A stretch of DNA of 61,431 nt from Dehalococcoidia bacterium (GCA_020850615.1 JADZEI010000037.1:1-61431); one strand, 5' to 3'. Counted from the first letter of the stretch, positions 32,533 to 43,628 are shown. Program-made: numbers and translations. The notes: generated by a model not told the origin, from the sequence alone.

Positions 32533-33186
32533 ATGGACTGGCTCGCCTCCGCCCTCTTTGCCCTCGTGGGCCTCGCCTTCGGCTGGGTCGCGCCCCGCTA
32601 CCAGCACCTCCTTTACCGCGACCCCGCCCACCGCGCCCAGCCCGCAACCGGGCGCAAGCTCCTCGCCCTTCGTCTGTTCGCCGCCATCGCCAGCTCCCTC
32701 GCGCTTCTCCTCGCCTTCCGCCCGGAGCACTACGAGGCTGGCCCCGCATTCCTCACCGCCGCGTTCCTTCTCGTCCTCGTCGTCCTCTCCTCGACCGACT
32801 TCGAGCGCCGCATCATCCCGAACCGCCTGGTCTACCCCGCGCTCGCCGCCGCCGCCGCCGTCTGCTGGGCCTGGCCCGACCGCACCATCGGCGACATCGC
32901 CTTGGGCACGGCCATCGCCTTCGGCATCGCCGCGCTGCTCTTCCTCGCCGGCCTGTTCGCTGGCGGCCTCGGTGCCTTCGGGATGGGCGACGTCAAGCTC
33001 ATCGTCCTCATCGGCCTGCTCACCGGCTGGCCGCTCGCCCTGACCGCGCTATTCATTGGCATGGTCGCAGCTGGCGTCCCCAGCCTCGCCCTCATCCTCG
33101 CCGGGCGTGGCCGCAGCTACTTCAGTTACGGCCCCTACCTCGCCCTCGGCGCCGCCCTCGCCCTCCTCTTCCCCTCCCTCGCCTGA
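32533..33186 (+). CDS. Prepilin peptidase (A24 aspartic protease domain)
   Basis: A 217-residue integral membrane protein with about six helices. The two catalytic aspartates of type IV prepilin peptidases are visible: STDFERRIIPNRL (Asp near 88) and FGMGDVKLI (G-x-G-D, near 152). The C-terminal YFSYGPYLALGAALAL matches the family end. The N-terminal methyltransferase part with its Cys pairs is absent, as in archaeal-type and some bacterial enzymes. A -10-like GATAGT lies seven bases before ATG. No pilin or secretion genes are nearby. Confidence 0.88.
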   Translation: MDWLASALFALVGLAFGWVAPRYQHLLYRDPAHRAQPATGRKLLALRLFAAIASSLALLLAFRPEHYEAGPAFLTAAFLLVLVVLSSTDFERRIIPNRLVYPALAAAAAVCWAWPDRTIGDIALGTAIAFGIAALLFLAGLFAGGLGAFGMGDVKLIVLIGLLTGWPLALTALFIGMVAAGVPSLALILAGRGRSYFSYGPYLALGAALALLFPSLA

Positions 33187-33268
33187 CCGCCAGCTCGATC
33201 CCAATCCGTATCCAGCTCGTCCGCACGCGTATATGCTCCGTGCGCATCTCCCCGGCGGAGGGACTCGA

Positions 33269-33700
33269 GTGGACCATCGAATCACGCGCCGCAGGGCACT
33301 CACCGGCCTGGCCGCCCTCGGCAGCGCCGCTATCCTCCCGCGCGCCTTCGCAGCCGCACAGGCTCCCGAGCCCCAGCTCGCCTTCGACCTCCGCTTTGGC
33401 TTCGCTGTGCCGAAGGTCGCGCGCGACATGTTCACCCTCGCCGCCGCCGCCTGGGCGCCGTTGCTCAGGTCCCGCGTGCCCGTCCGTCTCGAAGTCGATG
33501 GGGCACCGGGTCACCAGGCGTGCGCATGGTCTACGCCTCCCAGGACTCGCCGAAGCCCGGCGTGTACCACTCCTCCGCCCTGGCGAACCGCTTCGTCGGC
33601 CAGCGCGGGGACCTCAACCTCCCCGACGCCCGCATCGTCTTTCCCGCCTTCGAACACGACCCCGTCCGCTGGAACATCACGCCCGCCGGCCCCCCACCCT
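33269..33700 (+). pseudogene. Frameshifted remnant of a secreted protein gene
   Basis: GTG 33269 (GGAGGG upstream) starts RITRRRALTGLAALGSAAI, a Tat-like signal peptide, followed by FDLRFGFAVPKVARDMFTLA and RVPVRLEVD. At about 33498 the reading moves to another frame, where W-G-T-G-S-P-G-V-R-M-VYASQDS and YHSSALANRF follow, then FEHDPVRWN before the similarity ends near 33690. A one-base loss in a GATTGG-like stretch would explain the shift. The pattern (ALAN..G.DLN..DARI) recalls secreted proteins in which a metalloprotease HExxH region follows, and that part is absent. Both the shift and the truncation are inferences. Confidence 0.6.
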
Positions 33701-33839
33701 CGCCCACGACTGACCGCCGCCCACAACTCCCGCCCCCGCGGCGCGCGCCCGCCGCGCATCGCGAACCCAAGGCACGCGCCGCCGCCCGTCGCCCGCCTGC
33801 CAACGATCTCACGCCAGCCAGCGAACAACGGACAACGAC

Positions 33840-33874
33840 CTGATAACTGACGACTGATAACTGATAACTGCTAC
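33840..33874. repeat. Heptanucleotide repeat, unit CTGATAA
   Basis: Five 7-mers: CTGATAA, CTGACGA, CTGATAA, CTGATAA, CTGCTAC. The last overlaps the stop codon (33874-33876) of the LLM oxidoreductase gene by one base. Confidence 0.85.
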
Positions 33875-34884
33875 TAATACGCCGCCGGCGCATGATCCTT
33901 CAGCGCCTGCATCACCATCGCGTGGCGCTTCGCCGCGTCCCGCTCCGTCGTCGTGAACGACATAAACGCAGTGTCCACGCCCGCGTCCAGGTACGCCTTC
34001 ACGTGCGCCCGGCGCTCCTCCGGCGAACCCTGGATGATCAGTTCGTCCATCGTCTGCCGCGGGATCGCCTCCAGCGCCGCCTTCCGGTCGCCCGCCTTCC
34101 ACTGGTCCCACATCCCCTGGAGCTGCGGTGTCCGCCCCAGCCACTCGTGGAACTCCCGGTACACCGGCACGTTCAGGTACGCCGCGATCGACCGCCGGAT
34201 CACGTTGTCCGTCTCCGGCCCCGGCGGGTCGATGTTGATCATCAGCCGCGCCGTCACCTCGATCGACTCCGGGTCGCGTCCCGCCTTCGCCGCCGCGTCC
34301 CGGACCACCGCCACCGACTGCTTCACGTCCTCCGCCGAGAGCCAGTTCACGCACACGCCGTCCGCGACCTCGCCCGCGATCCGCAGCATCCCCTCGCGCA
34401 GCGCCGCCACGTGGATCGGTACCTCGTGCTTCGGCGGCCGCGAGCAGCGGAACCCGTCGACCTTGATCGCCTTGCCGTCGAACACGACCTTCTCGCCCGC
34501 CAGCGCCTGCCGCAGGACCTGGACCATCTCCTTCACCCGCGTCGCCGGGCGTTCGAACTTCCCGCCGTTCCACTTCTCGACGATCGGCTGCGAACCCGAG
34601 CCGATGCCCAGGATGAACCGCCCCGGCGCCAGCTCCGCCATGCCCGCCGCCGATTCGGCCAGCGTCGCCGGCCCGCGCGTGTACACGTTCACGATCGCCG
34701 TCCCCACGCGCATGTCCGTCGCCTGCGCGACCACCGCCAGCGGCAGGAACGCGTCGATGCCGTCCACTTCGTACGACCACGCGTCCGTGTACCCCAGGTC
34801 CTGCATCTCGCGCGCGATCCGGCCCGTCTCGGTCAGCGGGAACTCATACGGCACCGAAAGTGCCCAGCGCTTCTGGAAAGCCAT
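33874..34884 (-). CDS. LLM-class flavin/F420-dependent oxidoreductase
   Basis: A 336-residue TIM-barrel protein of the luciferase-like family. Seen are LSVPYEFPLTETGRIAREMQ at the start, LGYTDAWSYEVDGIDAF, VGTAIVNVYTRGPATLAESA (cofactor side), LGIGSGSQPIVEKWNG and VPIHVAALREGMLRIAGE. These fit the F420-dependent branch better than FMN luciferases, but the cofactor is an inference. The start ATG 34884 has GAGGTTG just upstream. It stands alone with no partner flavin reductase. Substrate unknown. Confidence 0.9.
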   Translation of the reverse strand: MAFQKRWALSVPYEFPLTETGRIAREMQDLGYTDAWSYEVDGIDAFLPLAVVAQATDMRVGTAIVNVYTRGPATLAESAAGMAELAPGRFILGIGSGSQPIVEKWNGGKFERPATRVKEMVQVLRQALAGEKVVFDGKAIKVDGFRCSRPPKHEVPIHVAALREGMLRIAGEVADGVCVNWLSAEDVKQSVAVVRDAAAKAGRDPESIEVTARLMINIDPPGPETDNVIRRSIAAYLNVPVYREFHEWLGRTPQLQGMWDQWKAGDRKAALEAIPRQTMDELIIQGSPEERRAHVKAYLDAGVDTAFMSFTTTERDAAKRHAMVMQALKDHAPAAY

Positions 34885-34956
34885 CAGTCAACCTCGTCGT
34901 GAATCCGTCGCTCCAGGGCTGCGGACCCGCCCGGGCCGCCCATGTGGCGCCCCCGG

Positions 34957-34996
34957 AGTCTACCCACCGCGCCCCTCACCCGCCATGCGCCCCGTC
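34957..34996 (-). promoter_or_regulatory. Putative promoter with duplicated 20-base element
   Basis: On the minus strand TAGACT (34957-34962) lies 73 bases before the LLM gene. Just upstream of it is the 20-mer CACCCGCCATGCGCCCCGTC (plus-strand reading, 34977-34996). The same 20-mer next to the same TAGACT recurs at 35476-35505 before the following gene. Confidence 0.45.
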
Positions 34997-35019
34997 ATCC
35001 GTCGGCGGTGTACACGCGT

Positions 35020-35421
35020 TCAAGGCAACCGCTCCGCCGCCGCCAGCACCGAAGGACGGACCGCGGATGTCGCCGGCCAGATCTCGAACCGCACGAGCCG
35101 CTCCTCGTCCGCCGCCCTTGCGGGGTCCGCATCGATCACGACACTCAGCGTATCGCTGCCTTCGCGGTATTCGAGGGCGAATGTGCCCGTAGCGGCGGCC
35201 TCCGCGCATGCCAGCAGCCGCTGCGCCGATAGGAACTCGATCGTCCCGATCCGGCCGCGACTGTCGGCGCCGATCACGATCCACTCGTCAATGCCAGGCT
35301 GCGCCCCGCACCAGGTCGACCGCGCGCCCATGCCGCGCACGATCCGGTCGCCCAGCACGATCATCGCAGCATCGCCTGACGAATCGAACCGTATCGCGTT
35401 ACCACGAGCTCGCAGCGCCAT
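35020..35421 (-). CDS. Hypothetical protein
   Basis: A 133-residue protein, not recognised. The middle, WIVIGADSRGRIGTIEFLSA, and the start, ALRARGNAIRFDSSGDAAMIVLGD, have the look of the short beta-rich DUF2283-type proteins, but the match is loose. No signal peptide or membrane segment is present. The codon composition is like that of its neighbours. ATG 35421 or GTG 35424 may be used. A TAGACT box is 55 bases upstream. Confidence 0.5.
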   Translation of the reverse strand: MALRARGNAIRFDSSGDAAMIVLGDRIVRGMGARSTWCGAQPGIDEWIVIGADSRGRIGTIEFLSAQRLLACAEAAATGTFALEYREGSDTLSVVIDADPARAADEERLVRFEIWPATSAVRPSVLAAAERLP

Positions 35422-35475
35422 CACTCTAACGGCCCCGTTCGCCGCCCGACCGTGTCGAGGCCGCCTGCGGAGCCG

Positions 35476-35505
35476 AGTCTACCGTCACCCGCCATGCGCC
35501 CCGTC
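35476..35505 (-). promoter_or_regulatory. Putative promoter, second copy of the 20-base element
   Basis: TAGACT on the minus strand (35476-35481), with the 20-mer at 35486-35505. It precedes the hypothetical gene at 35421. Confidence 0.4.
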
Positions 35506-35539
35506 CTCCCCGCGCAAGTGCGCGGTCGCGCCGCCATTT

Positions 35540-35887
35540 TCATGGGCCAACGCCGAAGCCGGGGTTCATTCGCGCGAATCCCGCCGCCCCCGCGACCCCG
35601 GCGATGGCGACACCGGTGAGCGGGTGGTACGCCTCGTGAACCGCGACCGCGAACGCCACGCTCGCGAACGCGGTCCACAGCCCGTCGATTGCGAGTCGAG
35701 CGGGCAGGCTGGCGAGGTCCGCAGACCGGATGATGCGCGCTCCTGACGCCGTTGCGAGGGCCAGGGCCGTGCCGATAGCGCTCGTGAGCCCGTTCGCCCA
35801 GAACGCAGCTGCGAAGCCACCCACGGCGAGGGCCGTGAAGAGGAGCACATCGTCGCTCCTCAGCCCCAGGGCTCTCCATCGCTCCAT
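35540..35887 (-). CDS. Small hydrophobic protein, unknown function
   Basis: A 115-residue protein with three likely membrane segments (about 13-34, 36-50 and 66-105; TALAVGGFAAAFWANGLTS is the first). ATG 35887 has GAGG very close by, so the start is weak. It lies between mutL and a hypothetical gene, in the same direction. No family is recognised. It could be an out-of-frame artefact of GC-rich DNA, but the hydrophobic pattern is regular. Confidence 0.45.
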   Translation of the reverse strand: MERWRALGLRSDDVLLFTALAVGGFAAAFWANGLTSAIGTALALATASGARIIRSADLASLPARLAIDGLWTAFASVAFAVAVHEAYHPLTGVAIAGVAGAAGFARMNPGFGVGP

Positions 35888-35949
35888 ACCTCAAAGTCCG
35901 ACTCCTGGCCGGCACATCGCCAGCCGGGGTGCGAAGCCGATACCTCCCC

Positions 35950-37769
<1,820 letters not shown>

Positions 37770-37773
<4 letters not shown>

Positions 37774-40322
37774 GCCTTCGCGCCCGCGCGCTTCTTCGCC
37801 GGCGCCACCAGCGCCCGCAGTTCGTACAGCTTCTGGATCGCCTCGATCGGCGTCATCCCGTCCACGTCCATCGCCCGCAGCGCTTCCTCCGCCGGCGATG
37901 GCCCGAACAGCGCGGCCTGCGTGGGCACGTGGCCGTTCCCCGGCGCGGGCACCCCCGGCCGGCTCGCTTCGAACTCGGCGAGCAGGTGCTCCGCGCGCGT
38001 CACCACGGCCGGCGGGAGCCCCGCCAGCCGCGCGACGTGCACGCCATACGACCGGTCGCTCGGCCCCGGCACGATCCGGTGCTCGAAGACCACCTCGTTG
38101 CCCTCTTCGTGCACCGCGACGTGCGCGTTCTTCACCCGCGGCAGCAGGTCCGCCAGCGCCGTCAGCTCGTGGTAGTGCGTCGCGAACAGCGTCCGCGCCG
38201 CCACCTCCTTGCGGTTGTGCAGGAACTCCACCACCGCCCGCGCGATTGCCATCCCGTCGAACGTGCTCGTCCCGCGACCCACTTCGTCCAGCACCACCAG
38301 CGATTCCGGCGTCGCCTGGTGGAGGATCTGCGCCGTCTCGACCATCTCGACCATGAACGTCGACTGCCCGGCCGCGAGGTCGTCCTGCGCGCCGATCCGC
38401 GTGAACACCCGGTCGAGCAGTGGCAGTTCCGCCGATTCCGCGGGCACGAACGACCCCGCCTGCGCCATCAGCGCGATCAGCGCGACCTGCCGCAAGAACG
38501 TCGACTTGCCACTCATGTTCGGGCCCGTCAGCAGCAACACCTGGCACTCGGCGTCCAGGTCGCAGTCGTTGGGCACGAACCGCCCGGGCCCCAGCGCCCG
38601 CTCCACCACCGGGTGCCGCCCCCCGCGGATGCGCAGCGTCCCGTCGTCGGTAAACACCGGCCGGCAGTACCCCCGCTCCGCCGCCGCCTGCCCCAGCCCG
38701 AGGACGAGGTCGATCACGGCGACACCGTCGCTCACCGCCTGCAGCGCCGCCAGGCCCGCCGCCAGCGACTCCACCAGCTGGGCGAACGCCTGCCTTTCGA
38801 GTTCGACCAGCCGGTCCCGCGCGCCCACCAGCCGCGATTCGTGCTCCTTCAGCTCTTCGGTCACATACCGCTCCGCTCCCACCAGCGTCTGCCGCCGCTG
38901 GTAGTCCGGCGGCACGAGGTGCGCGTTGCTCGCCGTCACCTCGATGTAGTACCCGAACACCCGGTTGTGCCCGACCTTCAGCGTCTTGATCCCCGTGCGT
39001 TCGCGCTCCGTCCGCTCGATCGCGAGCAGATACCCGCGCGCATCCCGCGTCATCGCCCGCAGCGAGTCGATCGCCGGGCTGAACCCCGGCCGGATCACGC
39101 CGCCCTCGTCGAAGTTCGCCGGCGGATCGTCGTCCAGCGCCGCGTCGAGCGTCAGCAGCGCCTCCGCCGCCGCCCCGAGCCCGGTGAGCGCGCCGTGCAG
39201 CAGCGCAGGCAGCTCGCACCGCGCCAGGATCGCCCCCAGGTCGAGCGTCGCCCGCAGCCCCGTGCGCAGTCCGTGCAGGTCCCGCGGCCCCGCCGACCGC
39301 GCCCCCACCTTTCCGGTCAGCCGGCCGATGTCGGGCATCGTCCGCAGCAGCGCCTGGCACTGCTCGCGTTCCAGCGGCTGTGCCGTCGCCCACGCGACCG
39401 CGTCGTGCCGCGCACCCAGCTCCTCCCGGTCGCGCTGCGGCCGCGTGAGCCACGCCCGCAGCATCCGCCCCCCCATCGCCGACCGCCCCAGGTTGAGCAC
39501 GTCGAACAGCGATGACGTGTGCCCCGGCTGCGGCAGCACGTCCAGGTTCCGCAGGGTCCGCTGGTCCACGGTCAGGTAGGCGCTCGAAGCGAGGTGCCGC
39601 ACCCGCTGCAGCGCTCCCAGCGCCGCCGCGTACGTCTCCCGCAGGTAGCAGAGCACGTGCGCCAGCGCCGCCGCCTCCGCCGCGCCCGGCGCCACCGTCC
39701 CCCGCGCGTGCTCCCCGAACTGCCGCGCCAACTCCGCATCCACCGCCAGGTCGCTCAGCGGGGGCCGCCGCCGGAGCGCCGCGCTCACTCCCGGCGGCGC
39801 CTCCTCGTCCGCTTCGAGGAGCAGCTCGGCCGGCGCCGCTCGCAGCAGCTCCGCCTGGCACTCCTCCCCGGTGACCAGCCGCACCTCGCCCGTTGTCACA
39901 TCCGCGAACGCCGCCGCCGCCCCATCCCGCCGCGTCACGAACGCCGCCAGCTCGTTCGGCGCCAGCGGGTCGAGCGAGGCATCGGCCGTGACCGTCCCCG
40001 CCGTCACCACCCGCACCACGTCCCGCGGGACGATGCCCTTCACCTCGGCCGGGTCCGCCATCTGCTCGCAGATCGCCACCCGGTACCCGCGTGCCACCAG
40101 CTTCGCCACGTGGCCATCAATGCTGTGGTAGGGCACGCCCGCCAGCGGCACCCGCAGGTCCTTGCCCATCGGCTTGCTGGTCAGGGTGATCTGCAGCTCG
40201 TCCGCCGCGATCTTCGCATCGTCGTCGAACGTCTCGTAGAAGTCGCCCAGCCGGAAGAACAGGATCGTGTCCGGGTAGCGATGCTTCAGCTCGAGGTACT
40301 GCCGGCGGATCGGCGTGGACAC
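37770..40322 (-). CDS. mutS: DNA mismatch repair protein MutS
   Basis: An 850-residue mismatch-recognition ATPase. The N-terminal mismatch domain has PDTILFFRLGDFYETFDDDA with the Phe-x-Glu wedge. Connector, lever and clamp regions follow, then the ATPase with LLTGPNMSGKSTFLRQ (Walker A), VVLDEVGRGTSTFDG (Walker B) and ATHYHELTALA. The C-terminus carries a MutS-type tail with MTPIEAIQKLYEL. GTG 40322 is the start: STPIRRQYLELKHRYP is the known beginning, and GAGGAG lies seven bases upstream. A -10 TACAAT is at 40352-40357. Confidence 0.96.
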
Positions 40323-40351
40323 GCGGCAGCTCCTCGCGCGAAATCCGGGCC

Positions 40352-40357
40352 ATTGTA
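40352..40357 (-). promoter_or_regulatory. -10 element TACAAT of mutSL
   Basis: TACAAT on the minus strand, 30 bases before the mutS GTG. It leaves a leader with a ribosome site. A -35 box is not clear. Confidence 0.5.
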
Positions 40358-40488
40358 GCCGTGCCCGAACGTTTGTGCTCCCGCCATGGCACCCAATGGC
40401 CCATTTGCCCCGGGCCCCGCGGCCCTTCCGCCTCCCCCTCCCGCGCGCCACGCTGAGGGCGAGGCCCCCCACCTCCTGGAGGCGAGCA

Positions 40489-40896
40489 ATGACCACGATC
40501 GCTCGCTGGCAAGGCCGTCCCTGGCGCCGGCCCGCGCGGCACCTGGAGCTGGGCGCCGTCCTGCTTGTGCTCGCGGTGCCGGCGCTACTCGCATTCGCCC
40601 TGCCCCAGTCCCTCGGTGCGCCCACCTGGGTCACTGCCGCCGTGGGCGCGCTCGGTATCGCTGCCGCGTACGCATTCGCCATCGCCGGCGCCTACCTGCT
40701 GCTCGATAGCCATCACCGCCTCGTCCGCGTCGCCGCCTGGGCAGCTGTGCCGCTGGGCCTCGCCGGGGTGCTCGTCCACAACCTCTTCTACGGCATCACC
40801 GGCGTCGAAGAAGGCGTCTTCTTCCTCCTCGCCGTCCTCTACGCCCCGGCCATCCTCATCGCCGCCCTCGCCCGCCTCTTTCACAAGGCCAGCTGA
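40489..40896 (+). CDS. Four-helix membrane protein, unknown function
   Basis: A 135-residue protein with about four membrane segments: residues 20-40 (LELGAVLLVLAVPALLAFAL), 47-70, 79-97 and 108-130. A short His-containing loop LLDSHHRLVRVA is in the middle. ATG 40489 has GGAGG six bases before it. Divergent from mutS. No family recognised. Confidence 0.7.
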   Translation: MTTIARWQGRPWRRPARHLELGAVLLVLAVPALLAFALPQSLGAPTWVTAAVGALGIAAAYAFAIAGAYLLLDSHHRLVRVAAWAAVPLGLAGVLVHNLFYGITGVEEGVFFLLAVLYAPAILIAALARLFHKAS

Positions 40897-40920
40897 CAAC
40901 TGACCACCGGTAACTGACAA
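40893..40920. repeat. Heptanucleotide repeat, unit CTGACAA
   Basis: Four 7-mers: CTGACAA, CTGACCA, CCGGTAA, CTGACAA. They overlap the stop of the membrane protein (40894-40896) and end five bases from the stop of the convergent glycosidase gene. Confidence 0.75.
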
Positions 40921-40925
40921 CTCCT

Positions 40926-42284
40926 CTACGGCATCAGCCCGTTGAACGGGTCCCGGTATCGCTGCTCGTCCAGCGTCAGGTACATGAAGTCCCGCTCCTG
41001 GGTCTTGAAGTATCGGCTCGGCGTGTCCGGCATCGAATCCATGAACCTCTGCGCGGTCATCGTCCCGTCCGCTTCCGGGAAGAACAGCCCCGTCAGCACG
41101 TACGGCGAGTTGATGTCGAGCTGCATCGCCGTGTGCGCCCCCGCCGCCCACAGCGCCTGCGCCAGCGTCTCCGCGCTCAGCGACTGCCCCGACGCGATCA
41201 GCAGGTGGCCATCCTTCGTCAGCCCGACCGCCGACCGCCACGTGATGAACTCCGAGGAGTCGACCTTCACGTAGCCCCAGGTGTCGTTGCCTTCGTTCAC
41301 CCGCTTGCTGACCTCGCCGTCCTTCACCAGCAGCACCGCGTTCTGGCGGCAGGCCACCATGCCCGGCTCCATCGTGATCGACGAGCCGTATTCGCCCATC
41401 TCCACGACCCCTGCGCCATCCACGCACACGGTCGCCAGCCCGTTCCGCAGGGGCCGGTACTCCTTGCCGTCGGCGACCATCCCGAAGCCCCCGTGCGGAC
41501 CCTTGAACCCGCCGTTCCACGCCGCGAGCAGGTGCTCCACGTCTGCCTCCGGGATCACGCCCGGCCCCCGCACCCCGCGGTCCCCGCCCGGGTCCTCCGT
41601 GCCGCCGGTGATGTGCAGCCGCGCCCGCCGTGTGTCCACCAGCAGCACGCCCACCGCCGCGTATGGCCGCGATCGGTCCGGCCGGAGGAACGTCTTCAGC
41701 ATCAGCGGCTCGGCCGGGTTCGCCCGCGGCAGCCCCGCCGACACCCATACCCCCTCGCCCTCGGCCGGGTCGTCGCGCAGCTGGTGCGTGACCGGCGGCT
41801 GCATCGGCGTGGGCTTCCACGCGGGCGCCAGCTCGTATCCCGGCACGTCGATTCGCGCCACGTCCACTTCCACCACTCGGCCCGCAGGCAGCGGCACCAT
41901 CTCGACCGTCACCGCCGGACGCTCGAACGGGTTCGTTTCGCCGCCGAGCACTCGGTACTTCAGGCGGTCCACCCTGTCCTGGACGCGGAAGTACTGTTGT
42001 TCGAGCCGCGCCGTGTTCTCGTCGCCGATGACTGCCCGGCTCAGGTCCGCAACGTCGTCGGTGTACGTCGAACGCTGGGTGTAGGCGGTGCCCATCGCGG
42101 CGACCAGCACCACCCCCGCGCCAAGGACAACCCGCCGCCGCGTGACGAGCCCGCGCGCCGCCGCAGCTGGCCCCGCGCCCGCCGGCGTGGCCTCTCCCGG
42201 CGCCCCGGCAGCCTCCATCAGCGGCGCCGAAACAGCGCCCGCCGTGGCTCGTGATCGACGTAACGGGAAGGCGCGCCGCAACAC
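40926..42284 (-). CDS. Phosphodiester glycosidase family protein (NAGPA-like), membrane-anchored
   Basis: A 452-residue protein. The N-terminus has an anchor RRRVVLGAGVVLVAAMGTAY (about 52-71). The C-terminal half matches the phosphodiester glycosidase (NAGPA) domain: WNGGFKGPHGGFGMVADGKE, AGVVEMGEYGSSITMEPGMV, RQNAVLLVKDG and HTAMQLDINSPYVL with the conserved Asp-Ile-Asn. Such enzymes cut sugar-phosphate diesters outside the cytoplasm. The start is taken as GTG 42284, with TACGAT seven bases upstream; ATG 42218 is possible. Substrate unknown. Confidence 0.87.
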   Translation of the reverse strand: MLRRAFPLRRSRATAGAVSAPLMEAAGAPGEATPAGAGPAAAARGLVTRRRVVLGAGVVLVAAMGTAYTQRSTYTDDVADLSRAVIGDENTARLEQQYFRVQDRVDRLKYRVLGGETNPFERPAVTVEMVPLPAGRVVEVDVARIDVPGYELAPAWKPTPMQPPVTHQLRDDPAEGEGVWVSAGLPRANPAEPLMLKTFLRPDRSRPYAAVGVLLVDTRRARLHITGGTEDPGGDRGVRGPGVIPEADVEHLLAAWNGGFKGPHGGFGMVADGKEYRPLRNGLATVCVDGAGVVEMGEYGSSITMEPGMVACRQNAVLLVKDGEVSKRVNEGNDTWGYVKVDSSEFITWRSAVGLTKDGHLLIASGQSLSAETLAQALWAAGAHTAMQLDINSPYVLTGLFFPEADGTMTAQRFMDSMPDTPSRYFKTQERDFMYLTLDEQRYRDPFNGLMP

Positions 42285-42291
42285 TGGCGCA

Positions 42292-42297
42292 ATCGTA
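42292..42297 (-). promoter_or_regulatory. -10 element TACGAT, leaderless start
   Basis: TACGAT on the minus strand lies seven bases before the GTG at 42284. No ribosome site is seen. Confidence 0.45.
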
Positions 42298-42382
42298 GTC
42301 CGCTTTTGACACCACGCAAACGTTATGACAGACGCCGAAACCTTCACAAAGGGCGGCTGACCCTCGCGCCGTGCGGTGGCAG

Positions 42383-43021
42383 CTAGCCGTCGAGTTGGGT
42401 CCGCACGACCGTCTCGAGGTCGCCCGCAAGGAGGGCGGTCACGTTGAGCCGCAATCCCGGGAACGCGCGGCTCTCGATCACCCCGTCCGGCCCCGGCTCC
42501 CGCGGGATGTAGTCGCCGTCGACCAGCTCGAACCAGTCCAGCGCCCGGTCCCGCGTCCGCCAGACGATGTACTCGCGCACACCGTTCCGCCGGTACGCCC
42601 GCTTCTTCGCATGCAGGTCGATGGAGACCGACGACGCCGCAACTTCGACCGCCAGCTCGGGCGCACCCTCCACATACCCGTCGACCATGTGCGACGTGCC
42701 GTGCTGCCGCAACCGGAGAAAGCCATCCGGCTGGAGGTTGTTGTCGTTGTCGAGGCGGACGGTGCCGTTGTCTCCCATCTGCACCTCGGGATGCCGGTGG
42801 GCGTAGAGGAACAACCATCCCACGAGGAACGCCTGGGGCTCGCTGTGCTCGTCGGCCTTCACTGGCGAGGGCATAATCACCATCCCTTCGATGAGCTCCG
42901 CCTTCTTCACCCCGGGCATGGCCGCGTAACGCCGCTCGAACTCGGCGCTCGTGAGCGAGTCGCCAGTTTCGAGCCGTGGGATCGGGTTCGACGCGAATTC
43001 CAGTCGCGGTGCCGCACTCAT
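42383..43021 (-). CDS. Uma2-family (DUF820) putative endonuclease
   Basis: A 212-residue PD-(D/E)XK-fold protein. ELIEGMVIMPSPVKADEHSE opens the domain, NLQPDGFLRLRQ holds the catalytic Asp (PD), and ELAVEVAASSVSIDLHAKK carries the E-x-K-like pair. The end, YIVWRTRDRALDWFELVDG, is typical. Uma2 proteins are very numerous in Chloroflexota and cyanobacteria, and their role is unsettled. Many are tied to mobile DNA. The ATG is preceded by TAGACT at six bases, so the mRNA is probably leaderless. Confidence 0.9.
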   Translation of the reverse strand: MSAAPRLEFASNPIPRLETGDSLTSAEFERRYAAMPGVKKAELIEGMVIMPSPVKADEHSEPQAFLVGWLFLYAHRHPEVQMGDNGTVRLDNDNNLQPDGFLRLRQHGTSHMVDGYVEGAPELAVEVAASSVSIDLHAKKRAYRRNGVREYIVWRTRDRALDWFELVDGDYIPREPGPDGVIESRAFPGLRLNVTALLAGDLETVVRTQLDG

Positions 43022-43027
43022 GCCACG

Positions 43028-43033
43028 AGTCTA
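43028..43033 (-). promoter_or_regulatory. -10 element TAGACT, leaderless start of the Uma2 gene
   Basis: TAGACT on the minus strand, exactly six bases before ATG 43021. Confidence 0.55.
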
Positions 43034-43082
43034 CACCTCCCGCCTGCCGCCCGGTGCTATCCTCGCCGTCCGGAGGGACCAC

Positions 43083-43628
43083 ATGCTCACGTCTATCGCC
43101 GCCTTCCTCGCCTACTTCGACGCCGTCCACCGCCGCGCCGTCCGCGACGTCGCTGCCCTGCCCACGGCGGCCGACGGCTGGGCGCCGCCGTCGGGCGAGG
43201 GCGAGGGCGCATGGAGCATCAACCAGCTCGTCGGGCACATGGCCGGCTCCCGGCTCTACTTCGCCAGCGCCTACCGCGGCGAAGGCTGGATCAGCCCCGA
43301 GCCGCCCGCCGTCGACACCCGCGCGACCTGGGTCCCGGCCCTCGAAGCGAGCGCCGCGCGCCTCCACGCCCTCCTCGATGGCACCCCGGACGCCTGGCTC
43401 CAGCGCAAGGTCGGGATGATCGATACGGACGCGCAGCTCTCCGGCTGGCGCATCCTGATGATGATGGTCGAACACGACATCTATCACCGCAGCCAGGTCG
43501 ATGCCTACGCCGGGCTGAACGGCTGGGACGTGCCCCAGATCTACGGCCGCCGCGCCGAGGACATCGGCGCCCTCCAGGTTGCGCAGCGCGCGAAGCACGG
43601 TCACGCGGGCGGTGGCCACCCGCTCTGA
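43083..43628 (+). CDS. DinB-family four-helix metal-binding protein
   Basis: A 181-residue protein of the DinB/YfiT fold. The three-His metal site is visible: NQLVGHMAGSRLYF (first His) and MMVEHDIYHRSQVDAY (H-x3-H). A Trp-rich loop, ADGWAPPSGEGEGAWSINQ, precedes it. Family members include thiol transferases (bacillithiol or mycothiol) and proteins of unknown role. ATG 43083 has GGAGGG. A -10-like TATCCT is near 43059, so this mRNA has a short leader, unlike its divergent neighbour. Confidence 0.88.
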   Translation: MLTSIAAFLAYFDAVHRRAVRDVAALPTAADGWAPPSGEGEGAWSINQLVGHMAGSRLYFASAYRGEGWISPEPPAVDTRATWVPALEASAARLHALLDGTPDAWLQRKVGMIDTDAQLSGWRILMMMVEHDIYHRSQVDAYAGLNGWDVPQIYGRRAEDIGALQVAQRAKHGHAGGGHPL

